64,000 nucleotides of DNA from Allochromatium warmingii (GCF_900107145.1 NZ_FNOW01000012.1:1-64000); one strand, 5' to 3'. Positions 18,990 through 27,950 are shown, numbered from the stretch's first letter. Program-made: numbers and translations. The notes: generated from the letters alone by a model not told the origin.

Positions 18990-19913
18990 TTAGACGGCAT
19001 CTAAATTCGCTGGCGCCGCAATCACCGCCGCCTCAGTCAGCACAAAATCACGAAACGCACTGGCCGCTGGTGATAGCCGCTTACCACGTCGATAGACCAG
19101 ATACCACTGCCGCCGATCTGGGAACCCTTCAACATCGAGCGTCACCAACCGGCGCGTCTCCAACTCCAGCTCAATCGTGTGCAGCGAGACCACGCTCAAT
19201 CCCAACCCCGAGCGCACCGCCTGTTTAACCGCTTCGTTGCGTGTCATCTGCATCCCGTGACGGATGGTCTGGCCGCGTTCGCTAAAAAATCGCTCCATCG
19301 CCTGCCGCGTGCCCGAGCCTTCTTCGCGCATCACAAAGGTCTCTTCCGCCAGTCGCGCCAGCGGAATAGTGCGCTCACCGGCCAGCGGATGATCCGGCGG
19401 CGCGATGATCACCAGCGGATTGTCCATAAAGGCTTCCGACTCGACCTCGACGTTGCGCGGCGGCACGCCCATCAGCACCAGATCGACCGAATTGCTATCG
19501 AGCATCTGCACCAAACTCTCACGATTCGTAACATCGAGGCGTAGCCCAATCTTCGGGTGGCGCTGCTGAAAAATCGCCAGCAGGCGCGGCGCAAAATAGT
19601 TCACGGTGCTGGCTACCGCGATCCGCAGACTGCCGCGACTCACCCCCTTGAGCGATTCGAGCACCTCTTGCATCTCGCGCAGGGATTGATTGATGAGCCG
19701 ACTGGACTGAAACACCTCGCGTCCGGCTTCGGTGAGCACTACTTGTTTACCGAGCCGCTCAAACAGCGGCAATCCGATCTCGTCTTCCAGTTGCCGCACC
19801 TGCATCGAGGCGGCTGGCTGGCTGAGATGCAGCTCGGCAGCGGCGCGGGTGTAGCTATTGTGACGTGCGACCGCTTCGAAAACGCGCAGTTGGCGCAGTG
19901 AAAGATGCAGCAT
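18990..19913 (-). CDS. cbbR: LysR-type regulator of the RuBisCO operon
   Basis: 307 residues. N-terminal winged helix (MLHLSLRQLRVFEAVARHNS, AAELHLSQPAASMQVRQLE) and a LysR substrate-binding domain with GSGTRQAMERFF. It is divergent from cbbL, the standard place for CbbR, which activates the Calvin-Benson genes in response to metabolites such as NADPH or RuBP. The intergenic region holds a palindrome of LysR type at 19951-19972. Assignment rests on family plus context. Confidence 0.93.
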   Translation of the reverse strand: MLHLSLRQLRVFEAVARHNSYTRAAAELHLSQPAASMQVRQLEDEIGLPLFERLGKQVVLTEAGREVFQSSRLINQSLREMQEVLESLKGVSRGSLRIAVASTVNYFAPRLLAIFQQRHPKIGLRLDVTNRESLVQMLDSNSVDLVLMGVPPRNVEVESEAFMDNPLVIIAPPDHPLAGERTIPLARLAEETFVMREEGSGTRQAMERFFSERGQTIRHGMQMTRNEAVKQAVRSGLGLSVVSLHTIELELETRRLVTLDVEGFPDRRQWYLVYRRGKRLSPAASAFRDFVLTEAAVIAAPANLDAV

Positions 19914-19950
19914 CAGCGGCTCACAGATCGTCGAATTGATGAAGGCATCT

Positions 19951-19972
19951 AGTATAAACTTAAGCTTATACT
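19951..19972. promoter_or_regulatory. Probable CbbR operator
   Basis: A 22-bp palindrome with one mismatched pair: half-sites AGTATAA and TTATACT around a CTTAAG-like centre. It lies 38 bp from the cbbR start and 153 bp from the cbbL start. The T-N11-A and TNA symmetry fits LysR-type activator sites. A TTGGCA at 19973-19978 may be a -35 element, but I see no good -10 at the right distance. Confidence 0.6.
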
Positions 19973-19999
19973 TGGCATAAAAAAGACTGAGTAGTAATT

Positions 20000-20152
20000 A
20001 TGTTCGTTCTCCCGAATAATCTATCTCAGGTTTCGACCAGCGCACACCAGCGAGACGCTCAGGCGCTCACCTTGCCGGTCGATCCGGGCCGCATCCCAGA
20101 ACTCAATCCAGAGGACGATCCAGAATGGCTAAGACCTACAGCGCGGGCGTAA
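20000..20152 (+). CDS. Possible 50-codon leader ORF overlapping cbbL start
   Basis: An ATG frame of 50 residues beginning [10 protein letters not shown] and rich in Pro/Asp/Glu near its end. It overruns the cbbL ATG (20125) by 28 bases in another frame. No ribosome binding site is apparent, and if the -35-like TTGGCA at 19973 is real the transcript may start after this ATG. Could be a leader peptide coupled to cbbL translation or simply chance. Confidence 0.25.
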   Translation: MFVLPNNLSQVSTSAHQRDAQALTLPVDPGRIPELNPEDDPEWLRPTARA

Positions 20153-21543
20153 AAGAGTACCGCGAGACCTATTGGATGCCCAACTACACCCCAAAAGACA
20201 CGGACATCCTGGCCTGCTTCAAGATCACCCCGCAAGCTGGCGTACCGCGTGAAGAAGCGGCTGCCGCTGTCGCCGCCGAGTCCTCGACCGGTACTTGGAC
20301 GACGGTGTGGACTGACCTGTTGACCGATCTGGATTATTACAAAGGTCGTGCTTACGCCATCGAAGACGTGCCGGGCGATGACACCTGCTTTTATGCCTTC
20401 ATCGCCTACCCGATTGACCTGTTTGAAGAAGGCTCGGTCGTCAACGTCTTTACCTCGCTGGTCGGTAACGTGTTCGGCTTTAAGGCAGTGCGGGCGCTAC
20501 GTTTGGAAGACGTGCGCTTCCCGATTGCCTATGTGATGACCTGCAACGGCCCGCCGCACGGCATTCAGGTCGAGCGCGACATTATGAACAAGTATGGGCG
20601 GCCGCTGCTCGGCTGCACCATCAAGCCCAAGCTGGGGCTGTCGGCGAAGAACTACGGGCGTGCCGTCTACGAATGTCTGCGCGGCGGTCTGGACTTCACC
20701 AAAGATGACGAGAACGTCAATTCACAGCCGTTCATGCGTTGGCGTCAACGCTTCGATTTTGTCATGGATGCCATCGACAAAGCCGAGCGCGAGACCGGCG
20801 AGCGCAAGGGTCATTATCTGAACGTGACCGCGCCGACGCCGGAAGAGATGTACAAGCGTGCTGAGTACGCCAAAGAAATCGGCGCACCGATCATCATGCA
20901 CGACTACATCACCGGCGGTTTCTGCGCCAATACCGGTCTGGCGCAGTGGTGCCGTGACAACGGTGTGTTGCTGCACATTCACCGCGCCATGCACGCGGTT
21001 ATGGATCGCAACCCGCATCACGGCATTCACTTCCGCGTGCTGACCAAGATTCTGCGCTTGTCGGGCGGCGATCATCTGCACACCGGCACGGTGGTCGGCA
21101 AGCTGGAAGGCGACCGCGCCTCAACGCTGGGCTGGATCGACCTGCTGCGCGAGTCTTACATCAAGGAAGATCGTTCACGCGGTCTCTTCTTCGATCAAGA
21201 TTGGGGCGCGATGCCCGGTGCCTTCGCGGTTGCGTCCGGTGGTATTCACGTTTGGCACATGCCGGCGCTGGTCACGATCTTTGGGGATGATTCGGTGCTG
21301 CAATTCGGTGGCGGGACGCTCGGCCATCCGTGGGGCAATGCGGCGGGTGCGTGCGCGAATCGTGTCGCGCTGGAAGCCTGCGTCGAGGCCCGCAATCAGG
21401 GTATTGCCATCGAAAAAGAAGGTAAAGAGGTGCTGACTAAAGCCGCTGCATCCAGCCCTGAGCTGAAGATTGCGATGGAGACTTGGAAGGAAATCAAGTT
21501 CGAGTTCGACACCGTCGATAAGCTCGACGTGGCGCATAAGTAA
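20125..21543 (+). CDS. cbbL: RuBisCO large subunit, form I
   Basis: 472 residues. Catalytic elements are present: IKPKLGLS, the carbamylated-lysine region [34 protein letters not shown] (loop 6 region) and [10 protein letters not shown]. It fixes CO2 onto ribulose-1,5-bisphosphate. The sequence start [17 protein letters not shown] and the presence of cbbQ/cbbO indicate form IA without carboxysome, often called IAq. AGAGGA lies ten bases before the ATG. The small subunit gene follows after a 203-bp spacer that contains a large inverted repeat. Confidence 0.98.
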   Translation: MAKTYSAGVKEYRETYWMPNYTPKDTDILACFKITPQAGVPREEAAAAVAAESSTGTWTTVWTDLLTDLDYYKGRAYAIEDVPGDDTCFYAFIAYPIDLFEEGSVVNVFTSLVGNVFGFKAVRALRLEDVRFPIAYVMTCNGPPHGIQVERDIMNKYGRPLLGCTIKPKLGLSAKNYGRAVYECLRGGLDFTKDDENVNSQPFMRWRQRFDFVMDAIDKAERETGERKGHYLNVTAPTPEEMYKRAEYAKEIGAPIIMHDYITGGFCANTGLAQWCRDNGVLLHIHRAMHAVMDRNPHHGIHFRVLTKILRLSGGDHLHTGTVVGKLEGDRASTLGWIDLLRESYIKEDRSRGLFFDQDWGAMPGAFAVASGGIHVWHMPALVTIFGDDSVLQFGGGTLGHPWGNAAGACANRVALEACVEARNQGIAIEKEGKEVLTKAAASSPELKIAMETWKEIKFEFDTVDKLDVAHK

Positions 21544-21567
21544 TACGGCGATTGTTGAGTTGTTGTT

Positions 21568-21728
21568 GAACCGCTAAGGCGCAAAGCACACAAAGTTTCA
21601 TTTAATTAACTTTAATTGAATACAGGTGTGATGTGTATCAAGCGGTTCAGCAAAACGCGCCCTTTGCTTCTAGGATTTAATCGCTGAGGCTTAAAAAAGA
21701 CGGTGCGTTCTTTGCGCCTGAGCGGTTC
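21568..21728. repeat. Family C inverted repeat between cbbL and cbbS
   Basis: Outer 19-bp arms, 21568-21586 (GAACCGCTAAGGCGCAAAG) and 21710-21728, complementary except one position, enclosing 123 bases. In RNA this would form a long stem between the two RuBisCO cistrons. Same family as 14950-15034. Confidence 0.88.
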
Positions 21729-21746
21729 CAAAACTGTCGAGAGTAC

Positions 21747-22109
21747 ATGACCATGAGCGAAATGCAGGATTACAGTTCCAGCCTCGAAGATGTCAATAGC
21801 CGTAAATTCGAGACTTTTTCGTATTTGCCCGCAATGGATGCCGACCGCATTCGTAAGCAGGTTGAATACATTATCTCGAAGGGCTGGAATCCAGCCGTTG
21901 AGCACACTGAGCCGGAAAATGCCTTCGATCATTATTGGTATATGTGGAAGCTGCCGATGTTCGGCGAAACCGATATTGATACCGTGCTCAAAGAAGCTGA
22001 AGCCTGTCACAAAGCGCATCCGAATAATCATGTGCGGCTGATCGGCTTTGATAACTACGCCCAATCAAAGGGCGCAGAGATGGTGATCTATCGCGGTAAG
22101 CCGGTTTGA
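21747..22109 (+). CDS. cbbS: RuBisCO small subunit, form I
   Basis: 120 residues, containing the family core [37 protein letters not shown] and the C-terminal [14 protein letters not shown]. It caps the L8S8 hexadecamer. GAGAG precedes the ATG at 21747; a second ATG two codons later is possible. Followed by a strong terminator, before cbbQ. Confidence 0.97.
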   Translation: MTMSEMQDYSSSLEDVNSRKFETFSYLPAMDADRIRKQVEYIISKGWNPAVEHTEPENAFDHYWYMWKLPMFGETDIDTVLKEAEACHKAHPNNHVRLIGFDNYAQSKGAEMVIYRGKPV

Positions 22110-22181
22110 GTTGAGTGATCGTGCGGTCGGGCACGCATTGCGGACTCGATAGCACCCTTCATCGGCGGCTTTAAGCACAAG

Positions 22182-22215
22182 CCCCTGCTTCCTCATCGAA
22201 GGGGCAGGGGTTTTT
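22182..22215 (+). terminator. Rho-independent terminator after cbbS
   Basis: CCCCTGC pairs with GCAGGGG, with an inner TTC/GAA pairing, followed by TTTTTATTTT. It separates cbbLS from cbbQO. Confidence 0.85.
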
Positions 22216-22280
22216 ATTTTGTCTGGATTTCAAGCCGTGCGAGCGGCTTTTATCGCGCACTCTGCAAGAGGTTCGCTTCC

Positions 22281-23087
22281 ATGTCAGACATCGACCGGAA
22301 TCAATTCCTGATTAACCAGCAGCCCTATTATCGTCCGGTGAGCAATGAGGTGGCACTCTATGAAGCCGCCTATGCCGCCCGGATGCCAGTGATGCTTAAG
22401 GGGCCGACTGGCTGTGGTAAAACGCGCTTTGTTGAATATATGGCGTGGAAACTCGGCAAGCCACTGATTACGGTGGCCTGTAATGAGGATATGACCGCTT
22501 CGGATTTAGTCGGGCGCTTTTTGCTCGACATCAATGGGACAAAATGGCAAGACGGCCCCTTAACGGTTGCGGCGCGAATTGGTGCGATTTGCTATTTAGA
22601 TGAAGTGGTCGAAGCGCGTCAAGATACGACGGTGGTGATTCATCCCTTGACCGATCATCGGCGCAATTTGCCGCTGGAAAAAAAAGGCGAATTGGTCACG
22701 GCCCATCCTGATTTCCAAATCGTGATTTCGTATAACCCGAATTATCAGAGCCTGATGAAGGATCTGAAGCAATCGACGAAACAGCGATTTGGTGCGCTCG
22801 ATTTCGATTATCCGACGGCTGCGATTGAAACCGAAATCGTCGTCCATGAAGGTGGCGTTGACAAAGCAACGGCGGAAAAGCTGGTGCAGATTGCCCATCG
22901 TAGCCGCAATCTGAAGGGGCATGGACTCGATGAAGGCATGTCAACGCGGTTATTAGTCTATGCCGCGCAGTTAATTGGCAAGGGCGTTACGCCACAGGCA
23001 GCGGCGCAAATGGCGTTGGTGCGACCGCTGACCGATGATCCTGATATGCGCGATACGCTGGATGCGGCGGTTAATACCTATTTTTGA
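22281..23087 (+). CDS. cbbQ: RuBisCO activase AAA+ subunit CbbQ
   Basis: 268 residues, MoxR-type AAA+ ATPase. Walker A is GPTGCGKT (about 41-48), Walker B is [10 protein letters not shown] (about 105), and the sensor-1 region is VISYNPNYQ. CbbQ rings with CbbO use ATP to pull inhibitory sugar phosphates out of RuBisCO active sites. It lies 37 bp upstream of cbbO on the same strand, as in other form IAq operons. Confidence 0.96.
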   Translation: MSDIDRNQFLINQQPYYRPVSNEVALYEAAYAARMPVMLKGPTGCGKTRFVEYMAWKLGKPLITVACNEDMTASDLVGRFLLDINGTKWQDGPLTVAARIGAICYLDEVVEARQDTTVVIHPLTDHRRNLPLEKKGELVTAHPDFQIVISYNPNYQSLMKDLKQSTKQRFGALDFDYPTAAIETEIVVHEGGVDKATAEKLVQIAHRSRNLKGHGLDEGMSTRLLVYAAQLIGKGVTPQAAAQMALVRPLTDDPDMRDTLDAAVNTYF

Positions 23088-23124
23088 AGCGGCTGGCCGC
23101 TGAAAGCTGGAGGCTCCCCCCACA

Positions 23125-25500
23125 ATGACACTCGACTTCAGCGAAACCCTCGCCTGTCTCAAGGTCGATCCAGCGCACGCACACGCTCAGGCGCTGGAAT
23201 CGAGCTATCACGAAGCCGCCCGCGTGATGTCGCCGCGTGGCCTCGAACACTATCTGACCGGCATCCGCGCCATGTGTGGCCTGAACAAGGGGTCAGATTT
23301 GGTGATGACCTATGTGCAGGATATGCCCGGCGTGGCCAAAGAGGTCGGCGAGGATATCATCCCCGATGTCGTCAGTTCACTGATGAAACTCGCCTCGCAC
23401 ACCTCGGGCACCGTTATCACATTGATGATGGCCACCATGCCACTCGCTGCCAGTCGGCTCGGCGATCTGGAAGTGATGCGCGGCTATCTCAATCTGCTCC
23501 ATCAGCTTGCCGGTAAAGCGCCGCGTGGTTTGCGCCCGATGATGGAGAATATGGATGAACTCTTGTCCAAACTCACGCTCGGCGGTTTGCGGCGCTGGGC
23601 GCTGTGGGGGGCGCAGGCTCATGCGCGGGATCTCGATGGTCAGCTTGCCTATTTCGGACTGCAAACTGAATCCTCACGCGCCGTGTTGCAAAAAGAGCGG
23701 CGCGGCACGCTCTTTGTTGATAATCAGCGCAAACTGAATTTCTATCTGCGGGCGCTCTGGGCGCGGGCATTTTTTATGCGCCCGACCTCAGGTGATTATG
23801 AATCGCGGGTCGGTCTCAAGCCGTTTATCGACGATTTTCAGATCCATCTACCCGATGCCTTCGATGCGTGGCGCGGCATTTCTGGCGTCGAACTCTATCG
23901 CGCTGCCGCCGCGCACTGCGCCGCGCACATGGTTTACACCACCGCGCCGTTGAGTGCCGAACAGCTCAATCCGGCACAGCGCGTGTTGATTGGGCTGTTT
24001 GAAGATGCCCGCATTGAAGCACTGGCGATCCGTGAGTTTCCCGGCCTCAAAAAACTCTGGCTCCAGTTCTTCACCGCGCCGGCTGCCGCTGATGAACCTG
24101 GGGCGCGTCATCCGCTGCTTGATCTGATGATGCGGCTGGCGCGGGCGCTGCTCGATGCCGAGTATCAGGATTCCGAGGCGCTGGTGAATGAATCCGCCGC
24201 CGCTTTCCGCGCTGCCTTCGCCGCCACGCCCGAAGACAATCGCATCAGTTGGATCGGCGGCGTCGAGTTCTATAACCGCGCCGTGCAACTGTGCGCGGTG
24301 CCGAGTTTGCGCATTTTGGAAGATTGGCCGTTGCCGTATCGCGATGACAATGATTACGTCTGGGATTTCGACGAAAACCTGTTTTTAACTCGCGGCGTAG
24401 ATTATCTGCCCGCCAGTCAGCAGCAGGTGCGGCGACATGTCAGCGTCATGGAGATGGTCAATGAGGTCGATTGCGAGTTAGCTGGAGATGATGCGCAGGA
24501 AGTCTGGATTCTTTCGACTCCGTTCTGGCTCGATCAAGAAGGCTGTACCATCAATGAGTTAGAGGGCAAAGAGCCGGTTTCCGAACCCTATCATTATCAG
24601 GAATGGGATTATCAGGTGCAGTTGCACCGTCCTGATTGGGCGACGGTGATCGAGCGGCGGCAGGGGCGCGGCGATCCGGCCAGCATGGATGCGATTCTGA
24701 CCAAGCATAAGCCGGTGGCCAGCCGCATTCGTCATTTGATCGACGCGCTCCAGCCGCAGGGTATTGTGCGGCGGCGCGGCTATGAAGAGGGCGAAGAACT
24801 CGATCTCAATGCCGCCGTGCGGGCGATGATCGACATTCGACGCGGCGTGATGCCCGATCCGCGTATCAATATCCGCATCACGCGCCATGTGCGCGATCTG
24901 GCGATTCTGGTGCTGATGGATTTGTCGCAATCGACTAACGAAAAAGTCGGCGTCAAAGACGGTGAACCGGGCTATGACGACGCGCCGAGTATTTTGGATC
25001 TCACCCGCGAATCGACTGGATTGCTGGCTTGGGCGATTGATTCCATTGGGGACAGCTTCGCCGTGCATGGCTTCGCCTCCGATGGGCGGCATGATGTCCA
25101 ATATTATCGCTTCAAAGATTTCGATCAACCCTATGGCGACGAGGCCAAATCACGGCTCGCGGGCATGAAAGGCGGTCTCTCCACGCGCATGGGCGCGGCC
25201 CTGCGTCACGCTGGTTGGCATTTGGGCCAACAATCGGCGCAAAAACGCTTGGTGTTGCTCATCACCGATGGCGAACCGGCGGACATCGACGAGCGCGATC
25301 CGCAATATCTGCGGCACGATGCCAAAAAAGCCGTCGATGATCTGCGCATGAAGGGCATCTACACCTATTGTTTGACGCTCGATCCTGAAGCGGATCGCTA
25401 TGTGGCGCGGATTTTTGGCGAGAACAACTATGCCGTTGTCGATCACGTCCAGCGCCTGCCGGAACGCTTGCCGGCGGTATTTGCGGCGCTGACGGCCTAA
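23125..25500 (+). CDS. cbbO: RuBisCO activase adaptor CbbO (VWA domain)
   Basis: 791 residues. A long alpha-helical N-terminal part is followed by a C-terminal von Willebrand A domain (about 590-780), whose MIDAS begins VLMDLSQSTN (DxSxS) and continues with LLITDGEPAD. In the CbbQO motor, CbbO bridges the AAA+ ring to the RuBisCO large subunit. The start ATG at 23125 lies after GGAGG. It is the last clear gene of the cbb cluster. Confidence 0.95.
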   Translation: MTLDFSETLACLKVDPAHAHAQALESSYHEAARVMSPRGLEHYLTGIRAMCGLNKGSDLVMTYVQDMPGVAKEVGEDIIPDVVSSLMKLASHTSGTVITLMMATMPLAASRLGDLEVMRGYLNLLHQLAGKAPRGLRPMMENMDELLSKLTLGGLRRWALWGAQAHARDLDGQLAYFGLQTESSRAVLQKERRGTLFVDNQRKLNFYLRALWARAFFMRPTSGDYESRVGLKPFIDDFQIHLPDAFDAWRGISGVELYRAAAAHCAAHMVYTTAPLSAEQLNPAQRVLIGLFEDARIEALAIREFPGLKKLWLQFFTAPAAADEPGARHPLLDLMMRLARALLDAEYQDSEALVNESAAAFRAAFAATPEDNRISWIGGVEFYNRAVQLCAVPSLRILEDWPLPYRDDNDYVWDFDENLFLTRGVDYLPASQQQVRRHVSVMEMVNEVDCELAGDDAQEVWILSTPFWLDQEGCTINELEGKEPVSEPYHYQEWDYQVQLHRPDWATVIERRQGRGDPASMDAILTKHKPVASRIRHLIDALQPQGIVRRRGYEEGEELDLNAAVRAMIDIRRGVMPDPRINIRITRHVRDLAILVLMDLSQSTNEKVGVKDGEPGYDDAPSILDLTRESTGLLAWAIDSIGDSFAVHGFASDGRHDVQYYRFKDFDQPYGDEAKSRLAGMKGGLSTRMGAALRHAGWHLGQQSAQKRLVLLITDGEPADIDERDPQYLRHDAKKAVDDLRMKGIYTYCLTLDPEADRYVARIFGENNYAVVDHVQRLPERLPAVFAALTA

Positions 25501-25904
25501 GTTGAAAAGATTGCAGCAAATCTGTGACGGGTGTCGCGGTCTCTTGTGCGCCCGTCACCTAAGCTAAAGGTGTCGCAAGGATCACGAACAACGGGGACGG
25601 ATTCCCGACCCCCTTTGGCGCTCATACTACCCAACCGGGTCGAGACCACATCCGCTCTCCACACCGCGCCCGCTCTGCGTCAGGATGGATCATGCTGGCC
25701 CGCGCATCGCTCACTTGGAGCACGGACATGACATACGTTTATCAGTGGTTTGGCGCGATCAATGGGTACGCATTCCTCTATGGCTGCATGTTGGGCATGG
25801 CCACACAAACGCTGCGTTATCCGATCTATGCTTGGAGCATGGCGCGAACAGTGGGGCCACAGTGCAAGCTAAAACCGGCGCGTTCGTTGTGAATCAAAAA
25901 GTAG
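25501..25904. other. Spacer after cbbO with a hairpin and one weak ORF
   Basis: Contains a stem GTGACGGG (25524-25531) / CCCGTCAC (25551-25558) without a T-tract. The small frame at 25728-25892 is listed separately. No RNA gene or other recognisable element seen. Confidence 0.4.
25728..25892 (+). CDS. Possible small hydrophobic protein
   Basis: 54 residues from an ATG with GGAG nine bases upstream. The first half is hydrophobic and aromatic (YQWFGAINGYAFLYGCMLGM), like one membrane segment. No homologue recognised. It may be a gene remnant, as it ends just before the palindrome that opens the scrap-yard region. Low confidence. Confidence 0.3.
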   Translation: MTYVYQWFGAINGYAFLYGCMLGMATQTLRYPIYAWSMARTVGPQCKLKPARSL

Positions 25905-25968
25905 GTTGGGTTGTGTGCCAGACTAAGATTGATGTTAAATCACTAAGCCAATTGGCACACAACCCAAC
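25905..25968. repeat. Palindromic repeat family D, long-loop copy
   Basis: Perfect 16-bp arms GTTGGGTTGTGTGCCA and TGGCACACAACCCAAC around 32 bases, directly upstream of the nucleotidyltransferase gene. Related hairpins at 26631-26655 and 35131-35155 share GTTGGGTTG. Confidence 0.88.
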
Positions 25969-25989
25969 ATTTGCCTAGAAGAAATCAAA

Positions 25990-26274
25990 ATGAATGCATT
26001 AATTGAACAAAATCGCGCACAAATCCGTTTATTAGCGGCAAAGCGAGGCATCAGAAATGTTCGCCTCTTTGGTTCTATGGCACGCAATACAGCATCACAA
26101 AATAGTGATGTTGATTTGCTAGTTGAATTAGAAGATGGTCGGTCAGGGTTAGCACTTGGCGGATTTCTTCAGGATGTTTCCGAACTGCTAGGTAAGAAAG
26201 TTGATATTGTCACAGAACAATCGCTTCATCGTAAAATCCGAGAGCAAGTTTTAAAAGAAGCGGTTCCGGTGTAG
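25990..26274 (+). CDS. mntA: MntA-like antitoxin nucleotidyltransferase
   Basis: 94 residues. GSMARNTASQNSDVDLLVE (about 28-46) is the GSx(9)DxD nucleotidyltransferase signature, and the end is VDIVTEQSLHRKIREQVLKEA. In MntA/HepT modules this enzyme adds AMP to the HEPN toxin near its active site and blocks it. The toxin gene begins three bases after this stop. AGAAG stands before the ATG. Its base composition is more A/T-rich than the cbb genes beside it, consistent with acquisition. Confidence 0.92.
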   Translation: MNALIEQNRAQIRLLAAKRGIRNVRLFGSMARNTASQNSDVDLLVELEDGRSGLALGGFLQDVSELLGKKVDIVTEQSLHRKIREQVLKEAVPV

Positions 26275-26277
26275 TCC

Positions 26278-26604
26278 ATGAAAGACGATACTGTCTACAT
26301 TGATCACATGCTCGAATGCATCGAGAGGATTTTTGAATATACTCAACAAAACAAAGATCAATTTTATAAATCGACCCTAGTTCAAGATGCCGTTGTGCGC
26401 AATCTTCAAGTCATGGCCGAGTCGAGTCAACGGCTGTCGCCTGATGAGAAGTTAAAGTATCCAGAAATTCCGTGGCGAGAAATCGCAGGATTTAGAAATA
26501 TTCTTGTCCATGATTATCTAGGTCTGGATTTAGATGTCATTTGGTCGGTTGTAGAGCAAGATATCCCAGCACTTCGTGAAGCTCTGAAGTTTCCACACTT
26601 GTAA
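26278..26604 (+). CDS. hepT: HepT-like HEPN ribonuclease toxin
   Basis: 108 residues. The HEPN catalytic motif Rx4HxY is intact as FRNILVHDYLG (about 79-89), preceded by PEIPWREIAG. HEPN toxins cleave RNA; AMPylation of the Tyr region by MntA neutralises them. Paired with mntA (three-base gap) as a complete toxin-antitoxin module, unlike the broken pair at 1717-2200. Confidence 0.92.
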   Translation: MKDDTVYIDHMLECIERIFEYTQQNKDQFYKSTLVQDAVVRNLQVMAESSQRLSPDEKLKYPEIPWREIAGFRNILVHDYLGLDLDVIWSVVEQDIPALREALKFPHL

Positions 26605-26630
26605 TTTTATGGCGTTGTTTAGCCACGTAA

Positions 26631-26811
26631 GTTGGGTTGCTTTTGGCAACCCAACCTACAGTTAATTGCCAGCATCCGCAAAACCATAAGGCGGCTCGCG
26701 CACTGCCAGCAACTGCGGCCCATCAGCAGCGCCGAGCCGAATCTCACCGGCATCATATGCGGCAATTTCGATCACCACCAGTAGCGCATACCGCCCAGCA
26801 TCCAGCGGACA
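26631..26811. repeat. Inverted near-identical copy of the ygfZ 3' end
   Basis: These 181 bases are the reverse complement of 34975-35155 with two mismatches. They include the last 50 codons of ygfZ, read antisense here, and the family D palindrome (26631-26655, arms GTTGGGTTGC / GCAACCCAAC). The match ends sharply at 26811, where a transposase remnant begins. Confidence 0.93.
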
Positions 26812-26963
26812 CCCTCAACGGCTACGTGCGGTTATACAATCATCAGATCCCGCAGAAGGCGCTCGGACACATCGCGCCGATTCAAGCACTCAAAAACTGG
26901 CAACAACAATGCCCCAAACGCTTCAAAAAGCGTGTCTATAATCTCGCGGGACTTGAAACCTAA
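26812..26963 (+). pseudogene. IS481-type transposase C-terminal remnant
   Basis: About 49 codons ending in TAA. GYVRLYNHQIPQKALGH and PIQALKNWQQQ match the C-terminal rve domain end of IS481/IS3-group transposases (the HxxxPxxAL region). The catalytic DDE residues and both insertion-sequence ends are missing. The in-frame upstream sequence is antisense ygfZ, so no functional protein is made. Confidence 0.8.
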
Positions 26964-26975
26964 CGTTCAACCGAT

Positions 26976-27123
26976 CCGCGACTTTCGACACGCCTTCACA
27001 CAAGCGTATGCGCTTGCAGGGATTGAGGATTTCAAGATTCACGACATGCGGCATATGTGCGCGATGCGGCATATGTGCGCGTCATGGCTCGTGATGTCGA
27101 GAGCGTCTTTGGCGCAAATCTGA
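26976..27123 (+). pseudogene. Tyrosine recombinase (integrase) remnant
   Basis: A short frame with FRHAFTQAYALAGIEDF and IHDMRH...CASWLV, the box around the HxxR of phage-type integrases (usual HDLRH). An 18-bp tandem duplication (27046-27063 = 27064-27081) repeats MRHMCA. The rest of the domain is absent. Its place 67 bp from tRNA-Leu suggests a decayed tRNA-targeting island; this is inference. Confidence 0.7.
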
Positions 27124-27190
27124 CACAGTGCCAACAAACATGCTACCGCTGAAACGGACAGGATCGGCTTAAAAGCCACGTCGTTATTGA

Positions 27191-27275
<85 letters not shown>

Positions 27276-27308
27276 AAGGGGTGATGTGCAAAGCGGGATC
27301 GATCTGAT

Positions 27309-27398
<90 letters not shown>

Positions 27399-27443
27399 AC
27401 ACCTGTGCTGACCGACATGAGCGTGGCCCGCGACAAGCACGCC

Positions 27444-27472
27444 AATATAGTCGCACGCGGGTGCTTTGTCCA
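27444..27472 (-). promoter_or_regulatory. Sigma-70 promoter of the tRNA-Ser/tRNA-Leu transcript
   Basis: On the minus strand, -35 TGGACA (27472-27467), a 17-base spacer and -10 TATATT (27449-27444). A G/C-rich stretch follows the -10, as in stringently controlled stable-RNA promoters. It lies 46 bp before the tRNA-Ser 5' end. Confidence 0.7.
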
Positions 27473-27507
27473 GACCCGCTGCTGCGCTTTAAGGTGGTGA
27501 ACCGCGC

Positions 27508-27819
27508 TCATTCCCACATAACGTTTTCGCCGGCACAGTCAGCAGCGGTGAGCAGTTCAATCAGGGGCAGGGCGCGATGGGCGAGGCTGACGTGTGGTGA
27601 TTCATCACGCTGGCGTTGGTGAGGCGTGGCGGGGTCGAGAGGGGTATCTGGATGCTCGGCAACGGCGTGTTGCAATTGTGCGAGCGCCGCTGGAATATCC
27701 GCTGCGAGCAGCGCACCAGGGACGCTGCCGCTGTGTCCCATCAGTTTGATAAGGGTAACGGCTATATCGCCGAACATGGTGATGGTGGCGTAGGCTGGGG
27801 TCTCGAAGCGGATCAACAT
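27508..27819 (-). CDS. DUF1840 family protein
   Basis: 103 residues starting MLIRFETPAYATITMFGDIA, with LIKLMGHSGSVPGALLA. This opening is the hallmark of DUF1840, small cytoplasmic proteins of unknown function in beta- and gammaproteobacteria. Downstream of the DUF349 gene on the same strand, separated by 131 bp holding two family A palindromes. Confidence 0.88.
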   Translation of the reverse strand: MLIRFETPAYATITMFGDIAVTLIKLMGHSGSVPGALLAADIPAALAQLQHAVAEHPDTPLDPATPHQRQRDESPHVSLAHRALPLIELLTAADCAGENVMWE

Positions 27820-27863
27820 GTGTGTAGATCTCGGTGGCTGAGATAGCGAGTGTTTATTTTACT

Positions 27864-27937
27864 GGTCACGAAGCACCAACTTCGTGACCGCTTATCCTCA
27901 ATGGCTACACCCGTGACGAAGCCGGAGCTTCATCACG
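27864..27937. repeat. Palindromic repeat family A, two copies
   Basis: Copy at 27864-27889 has 10-bp arms GGTCACGAAG / CTTCGTGACC around six bases. The copy at 27912-27937 is imperfect (CGTGACGAAGC ... GCTTCATCACG). Same family and same paired arrangement as 2166-2229. Confidence 0.82.
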
Positions 27938-27950
27938 AGCGCAAAAAAAC

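Noticed and set aside
26637-26963. A single 108-residue protein spanning the ygfZ-like repeat and the transposase end
   Set aside because: The first half is antisense ygfZ sequence, also present as an antisense frame at 34859-35149; the frame is an accidental chimera.
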